This document shows, piece after piece, positions 25,309 through 29,210 of a stretch of 29,210 nt of DNA (the stretch's first letter is position 1; each line of letters starts with the position of its first letter). Made by a program: the position numbers and the translations under genes. The notes beneath the pieces are model-generated. The model saw only the letters and a list, made by a program, of their open reading frames with translations, made no database searches and had not been told where the DNA came from. The stretch is from Azoarcus_F sp048158365 (GTDB lineage: Bacteria; Pseudomonadota; Gammaproteobacteria; Burkholderiales; Rhodocyclaceae), in the NCBI GenBank assembly GCA_048158365.1, contig JBLLNL010000019.1. The stretch is one strand, 5' to 3'.

Positions 25309-27282
25309 TCAGGCTGCAGAAGCCTTCAACTGCTCCAGGATTGCCGGGTTCTCCAGCGTGGACGTATCCTGGACAATCTCCTCCCCCTTCGCCAGCTGAC
25401 GGAGCAGCCGGCGCATGATCTTGCCCGAACGGGTCTTGGGCAGGTTTTCACCGAAGCGGATGTCCTTGGGCTTGGCGATGGGACCGATCTCCTGGCCGAC
25501 CCAGGCCGACAACTCCTTGATCATCGCCTTGGCCTCATCGCCGGTCGGGCGCGGGCCCTTGAGGACCACGAAAGCGACGATGGCCTCGCCGGTGACATCG
25601 TCCGGACGACCGACGACCGCAGCCTCGGCAACTTTCTCGTGTGCAACCAGAGCGGACTCGATCTCCATCGTGCCCATGCGGTGACCGGATACGTTCAGCA
25701 CGTCGTCGATGCGGCCCGTGATCGTGAAGTAGCCGGTGTCCTTGTCGCGGATGGCGCCGTCGCCCGCGAGGTACAGCTTGCCCTTGAAATCGTCCGGGTA
25801 GTAGGTCTTCTTGAAGCGCTCCGGATCGCCATACACGTTGCGAATCATCGCCGGCCACGGACGCTTGATCACCAGGATTCCGCCCTGTCCGTTCGGCACT
25901 TCGGTGCCGGTCTCGTCCACTACGGCGACCATGACGCCCGGGAACGGCAGCGTGCAGGAACCCGGAACCATCGGTGTCGCACCCGGCATCGGCGTGATGA
26001 CATGTGCGCCGGTCTCGGTCTGCCAGAAGGTATCCACGATCGGGCAGCGCTTTCCGCCGACATTCTCGTAATACCACTCCCAGGCCGCCGGATTGATCGG
26101 CTCACCCACCGAACCCAGGATACGCAGGGACGACAGGTCGTACTTGCCTGGATGAACCGACGGGTTGTTGTCGGCAGCCTTGATCAGCGACCGGATCGCG
26201 GTCGGAGCCGTATAGAAGATCGTGACCTTGTGGTCCTGGATCATCCGCCAGAAACGGCCCGCGTCCGGGAAGGTCGGCACGCCCTCGAAAACGATCTCGG
26301 TGGCGCCGCATGCAAACGGACCGTAGGCGATGTAGGAGTGGCCGGTCACCCAGCCGATATCGGCGGTACACCAGAAAATGTCGTCCGGCTTGATGTCGAA
26401 AGTGTACTTCATCGACATCGCCGCCTGCACCAGATAACCGCCGGACGAATGCTGCACGCCCTTGGGTTTGCCGGTCGACCCGGACGTATAGAGAACGAAC
26501 AAAGGATGCTCTGCCTCCACCCACTCGGGCTCGCACTCCTCTGATTGATTGGCGCAGACATCGTGGAACCAACTGTCGCGGCCCTCGACCATCTTGCATT
26601 CACCACCGGTACGCTTGACGACGACGACGTTCTTCACACAGTCGCATCCGCCGAGAGACAGCGCTTCGTCCGCGATCGACTTCAGCGGCAATGCCTTGCC
26701 ACCGCGGAACTGACCGTCGGACGTGATCAGGGCGACGGCCGCTGCATCTTCGATACGGTCGCGCAACGCATGCGCCGAAAAACCGCCGAACACCACCGAA
26801 TGGGTCGCACCGATGCGGGCGCAGGCCTGCATCGCAACGACGCCTTCGATCGACATCGGCAAGTAGATCACGACGCGATCGCCCTTCTTGACGCCCATGC
26901 CGCGCAACGCGTTGGCGAACTTGGACACGCGGGACAGCAGATCCTTGTAGGTGACCTTGGTCACGTCGCCGTTGTCGGCTTCGAAGATCATCGCGACCTT
27001 GTCACCGAGGCCGTTCTTCACGTTGCGATCGAGGCAGTTGTATGAGACGTTCAGCTTGCCATCGGCAAACCATTTGAAGAACGGGGCATTGCTCTCGTCC
27101 AGCACCTGCGTGAAGGGAACCTTCCACTCCACCAGTTCCCGGGCATGACGCGCCCAGTAACCCTCGTAGTCGTCCTCCGCCTCCTTGCACAGCGCGAGGT
27201 ATGCATCCATTCCCGAAATCGCTGCATTCCTGACCAACTCTTCCGACGGCTGGTACACGGGGCCTTGTTGTTCATTGGACAT
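25309..27282 (-). CDS. acs: Acetyl-CoA synthetase (AMP-forming)
   Basis: A 657-residue enzyme that activates acetate with ATP and CoA to acetyl-CoA. Diagnostic segments are the P-loop LYTSGSTGKPKGVQH, WCTADIGWVTGHSYI, VDTFWQTETGAHVITP, the adenylation hinge region GRIDDVLNVSGHRMGT and the acetylation-controlled Lys621 in KTRSGKIMRRLLR. Length is normal. A very good ribosome site (GGAGAGG, 5 bases) precedes the ATG. It is transcribed toward the symporter-kinase operon, from which it is separated by a terminator. It is divergent from fumarase, with 350 bp between the starts. Control by the neighbouring CrbS-like system is expected from related bacteria but not shown by sequence. Confidence 0.97.
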   Translation of the reverse strand: MSNEQQGPVYQPSEELVRNAAISGMDAYLALCKEAEDDYEGYWARHARELVEWKVPFTQVLDESNAPFFKWFADGKLNVSYNCLDRNVKNGLGDKVAMIFEADNGDVTKVTYKDLLSRVSKFANALRGMGVKKGDRVVIYLPMSIEGVVAMQACARIGATHSVVFGGFSAHALRDRIEDAAAVALITSDGQFRGGKALPLKSIADEALSLGGCDCVKNVVVVKRTGGECKMVEGRDSWFHDVCANQSEECEPEWVEAEHPLFVLYTSGSTGKPKGVQHSSGGYLVQAAMSMKYTFDIKPDDIFWCTADIGWVTGHSYIAYGPFACGATEIVFEGVPTFPDAGRFWRMIQDHKVTIFYTAPTAIRSLIKAADNNPSVHPGKYDLSSLRILGSVGEPINPAAWEWYYENVGGKRCPIVDTFWQTETGAHVITPMPGATPMVPGSCTLPFPGVMVAVVDETGTEVPNGQGGILVIKRPWPAMIRNVYGDPERFKKTYYPDDFKGKLYLAGDGAIRDKDTGYFTITGRIDDVLNVSGHRMGTMEIESALVAHEKVAEAAVVGRPDDVTGEAIVAFVVLKGPRPTGDEAKAMIKELSAWVGQEIGPIAKPKDIRFGENLPKTRSGKIMRRLLRQLAKGEEIVQDTSTLENPAILEQLKASAA

Positions 27283-27632
27283 ACTTACCTCTCCTCAACT
27301 GATTGAATTGGTTGAAGCTCTAAACTACGCCACGGATTCGTGCGGAACCGGCATAGCCGGCCACCTTTTTTCCGGGCCGATTTACGGCAGGACGAACATC
27401 TTGAAGTGTGCGATATTCAAGGATATCTATCTTACACAGGACTTACAATTGCGGGAACTGATCCGCATCAATGTATCATGCGCCTGCCCTCAAGTGCGCG
27501 GCCAACCGGCACCGCCCGTCCGACATCTTCCGGGTGGCTGCGCCATCATGATGCCGAGATCCCCTGGCGGAGGTGCTGCTAGAATCCCTGCTGTCGGAAA
27601 CCGCATTGTTTCCAGTCGACCGGAGAAAGCTC
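27283..27632. promoter_or_regulatory. Divergent control region between acs and fumarase
   Basis: This 350-bp AT-richer spacer must hold both promoters. An inverted repeat TGCGG-N8-CCGCA (27450-27467) lies near its middle. On the minus strand TTGTAA and TATCCT, 17 bp apart (about 27424-27452), could form an acs promoter, overlapping the edge of the repeat. On the plus strand TATCAT (27474-27479) is a possible fumarase -10. A CCGGC-ATA-GCCGG hairpin (27348-27360), followed on the plus strand by six T residues, falls in the acs leader. These are eye-found candidates with weak consensus matches. Confidence 0.4.
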
Positions 27633-29165
27633 ATGACCGTGATTCGCGAAGAAGACCTGATTCAGTCCGTTGCGGACGCCTTCCAGTACATCAGTTATTA
27701 CCATCCGCTCGACTACATCAAGGCTTTGGGTCAGGCGTGGGAGCGCGAGGAAAGTCCGGCCGCCAAGGACGCCATTGCGCAGATCCTGACGAATTCCCGC
27801 ATGTGCGCGGAGGGCCATCGTCCGATCTGTCAGGATACCGGCATCGCGGTCGTCTTCCTCAAGATCGGCATGGACGTTCGCTGGGACGCGACGATGAGCG
27901 TTCAGGACATGGTCAACGAGGGCGTGCGCCGGGCCTACAACCATCCGGATAACAAGCTCAGGGCCTCGGTGTTGCTCGATCCGGCCGGCAAACGCCAGAA
28001 CAGCAAGGACAATACCCCTGCGGTGGTCCACTACGAGATCGTACCGGGTCACCATGTCGAGGTGATCTGTGCAGCCAAGGGGGGTGGTTCGGAGAACAAG
28101 TCCAAGATGGTCATGCTCAACCCGTCCGACTCCATCGTTGACTGGGTGCTCAAGACCCTGCCGACGATGGGTGCCGGCTGGTGCCCGCCCGGCATTCTCG
28201 GCATAGGCATCGGCGGCACGCCGGAGAAGGCGATGCTGCTCGCCAAGGAATCCTTGATGGCGCCGGTAGACATTCATGAGCTACGGGAAAAATCCGCCTC
28301 CGGAGCGACCCTCACCCGCACCGAGGAACTGCGACTGGAACTGATGGAAAAGGTCAATGCACTGGGCATCGGCGCGCAGGGTCTGGGCGGGCTGACCACC
28401 GTGCTCGACGTGAAGATCATGGATTATCCGACGCACGCGGCCAGCCTTCCGGTTGCGATGATCCCGAACTGTGCAGCGACCCGGCATGTGCACTTCCACC
28501 TCGACGGCTCGGGCCCTGCGAAGCTGGAAACGCCAAGGCTGGAGGACTGGCCGCAGGTTACCTGGAAGGCGGACACCAACGTCGCGACACGTGTGAACCT
28601 GGACACACTGACAAAGGAAGAAGTCGCCTCGTGGAAACCCGGTCAGACCCTTCTTCTCAATGGCAGGATGCTCACCGGTCGCGACGCCGCACACAAGCGA
28701 ATCCAGGACATGCTGGCCAAGGGCGAAAAGCTGCCGGTCGATTTCACCAACAGGGTGATCTACTACGTCGGGCCGGTGGATCCGGTTCGGGATGAAGTGG
28801 TCGGACCGGCTGGCCCCACCACGGCCACCCGCATGGACAAGTTCACCCGCATGATGCTGGAACAGACGGGCCTGATCTCGATGATCGGCAAATCCGAGCG
28901 GGGACCGGTCGCAATCGACGCGATACGTGACAACAAGTCGGCCTATCTGATGGCGGTGGGCGGCTCCGCCTATCTGGTGTCCAAGGCAATCAAGGAGGCC
29001 AAGGTCGTTGGCTTCGAAGATCTGGGCATGGAGGCGATCTACGAGTTTACGGTGGAAGACATGCCTGTGACCGTTGCAGTCGACTCCAACGGAACCAGCG
29101 TGCATGAGACCGGCCCCAAGGAATGGCAGGCGAAAATCGGTAAGATACCGGTCGCCGTGGCCTGA
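27633..29165 (+). CDS. fumA: Fumarate hydratase, class I (4Fe-4S)
   Basis: A 510-residue iron-sulfur fumarase of the TCA cycle, interconverting fumarate and malate. Cys66 (RPICQDTG), Cys184 (GAGWCPPGI) and Cys280 (MIPNCAATRHVHFH) are spaced like the three cluster ligands of E. coli FumA. Other conserved parts are AKGGGSENKSKM, GIGIGGTPEKAM and GPAGPTTATRMDKF. ATG 27633 was chosen for the GGAG seven bases upstream; the frame is open another 20 codons upstream, but that part has no ribosome site. It is somewhat shorter than E. coli FumA, as usual for this branch. The neighbouring suf operon and an oxygen-sensitive cluster enzyme fit together physiologically, but that is only suggestive. Confidence 0.95.
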   Translation: MTVIREEDLIQSVADAFQYISYYHPLDYIKALGQAWEREESPAAKDAIAQILTNSRMCAEGHRPICQDTGIAVVFLKIGMDVRWDATMSVQDMVNEGVRRAYNHPDNKLRASVLLDPAGKRQNSKDNTPAVVHYEIVPGHHVEVICAAKGGGSENKSKMVMLNPSDSIVDWVLKTLPTMGAGWCPPGILGIGIGGTPEKAMLLAKESLMAPVDIHELREKSASGATLTRTEELRLELMEKVNALGIGAQGLGGLTTVLDVKIMDYPTHAASLPVAMIPNCAATRHVHFHLDGSGPAKLETPRLEDWPQVTWKADTNVATRVNLDTLTKEEVASWKPGQTLLLNGRMLTGRDAAHKRIQDMLAKGEKLPVDFTNRVIYYVGPVDPVRDEVVGPAGPTTATRMDKFTRMMLEQTGLISMIGKSERGPVAIDAIRDNKSAYLMAVGGSAYLVSKAIKEAKVVGFEDLGMEAIYEFTVEDMPVTVAVDSNGTSVHETGPKEWQAKIGKIPVAVA

Positions 29166-29188
29166 CGATATTCGCCATGAGCAACGAG

Positions 29189-29210
29189 AACCGGGGATCG
29201 GCCCCGGTTT
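29189..29210 (+). terminator. Terminator hairpin after fumarase (cut by window end)
   Basis: AACCGGGG (29189-29196) pairs with CCCCGGTT (29202-29209) around a 5-base loop, 24 bp after the fumarase stop. T residues begin at 29208 and the window ends there, so the U-tract cannot be judged. Confidence 0.65.

Noticed and set aside
27348..27371. CCGGC-ATA-GCCGG hairpin followed by six T residues, as a + strand terminator
   Set aside because: The stem is only 5 bp, the T-run starts 5 bases late, and no + strand gene ends upstream. Kept only as a possible acs leader hairpin.

Overview
The window is a GC-rich, gene-dense proteobacterial chromosome segment. Gene content fits a betaproteobacterium of the Rhodocyclales type (Thauera/Azoarcus-like): a korB remnant, class I fumarase, 410-residue SerA, and an acetyl-CoA synthetase followed by a symporter-kinase regulon. 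This placement is an inference from gene content only.

Region 1 (1-2867, + strand) is the end of a CoA-thioester operon: the last codons of an unknown, possibly thiolase-like, gene, a 2,4-dienoyl-CoA reductase-type FMN/FAD/Fe-S oxidoreductase, and a crotonase-fold protein. Region 2 (2886-6880) is a decayed and foreign patch. It holds a korB remnant lacking its N-terminus and an internal segment, then a block of different character (TAXI receptor, DUF4239 protein, AIM24 protein, and a CorA/DUF937 chimeric pseudogene with an in-frame TAG), then about 500 bp of non-coding DNA of lower GC.

Region 3 (6881-9999, - strand) carries a DUF533 protein, a Kbp-like BON-LysM protein, remnants of a DabA gene and an IS630-family transposase, and serA. 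Region 4 (10000-17143) has a hairpin-rich spacer with one small orphan ORF, then a complete SUF operon on the + strand: Rrf2 regulator, sufB, sufC, sufD, sufS, sufU, sufT. A 25-bp palindrome overlaps the promoter -10 element.

Region 5 (17228-27282, - strand), in transcription order, is acs, a strong terminator, a small membrane protein, a sodium/solute symporter-histidine kinase (CrbS/CbrA type), a receiver-only response regulator, a membrane sensor pseudokinase fused to a DEDDh exonuclease, a 31-codon ORF, a VC_2705-type symporter and tRNA-Ser(GGA). Kinase to symporter is tightly packed, with start/stop overlaps or short gaps. It looks like an acetate sensing, uptake and activation module. 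The exonuclease-pseudokinase fusion and the output-less response regulator are the most unusual parts. Region 6 (27633-29210, + strand) is a class I fumarase, divergent from acs, with a terminator at the window edge.
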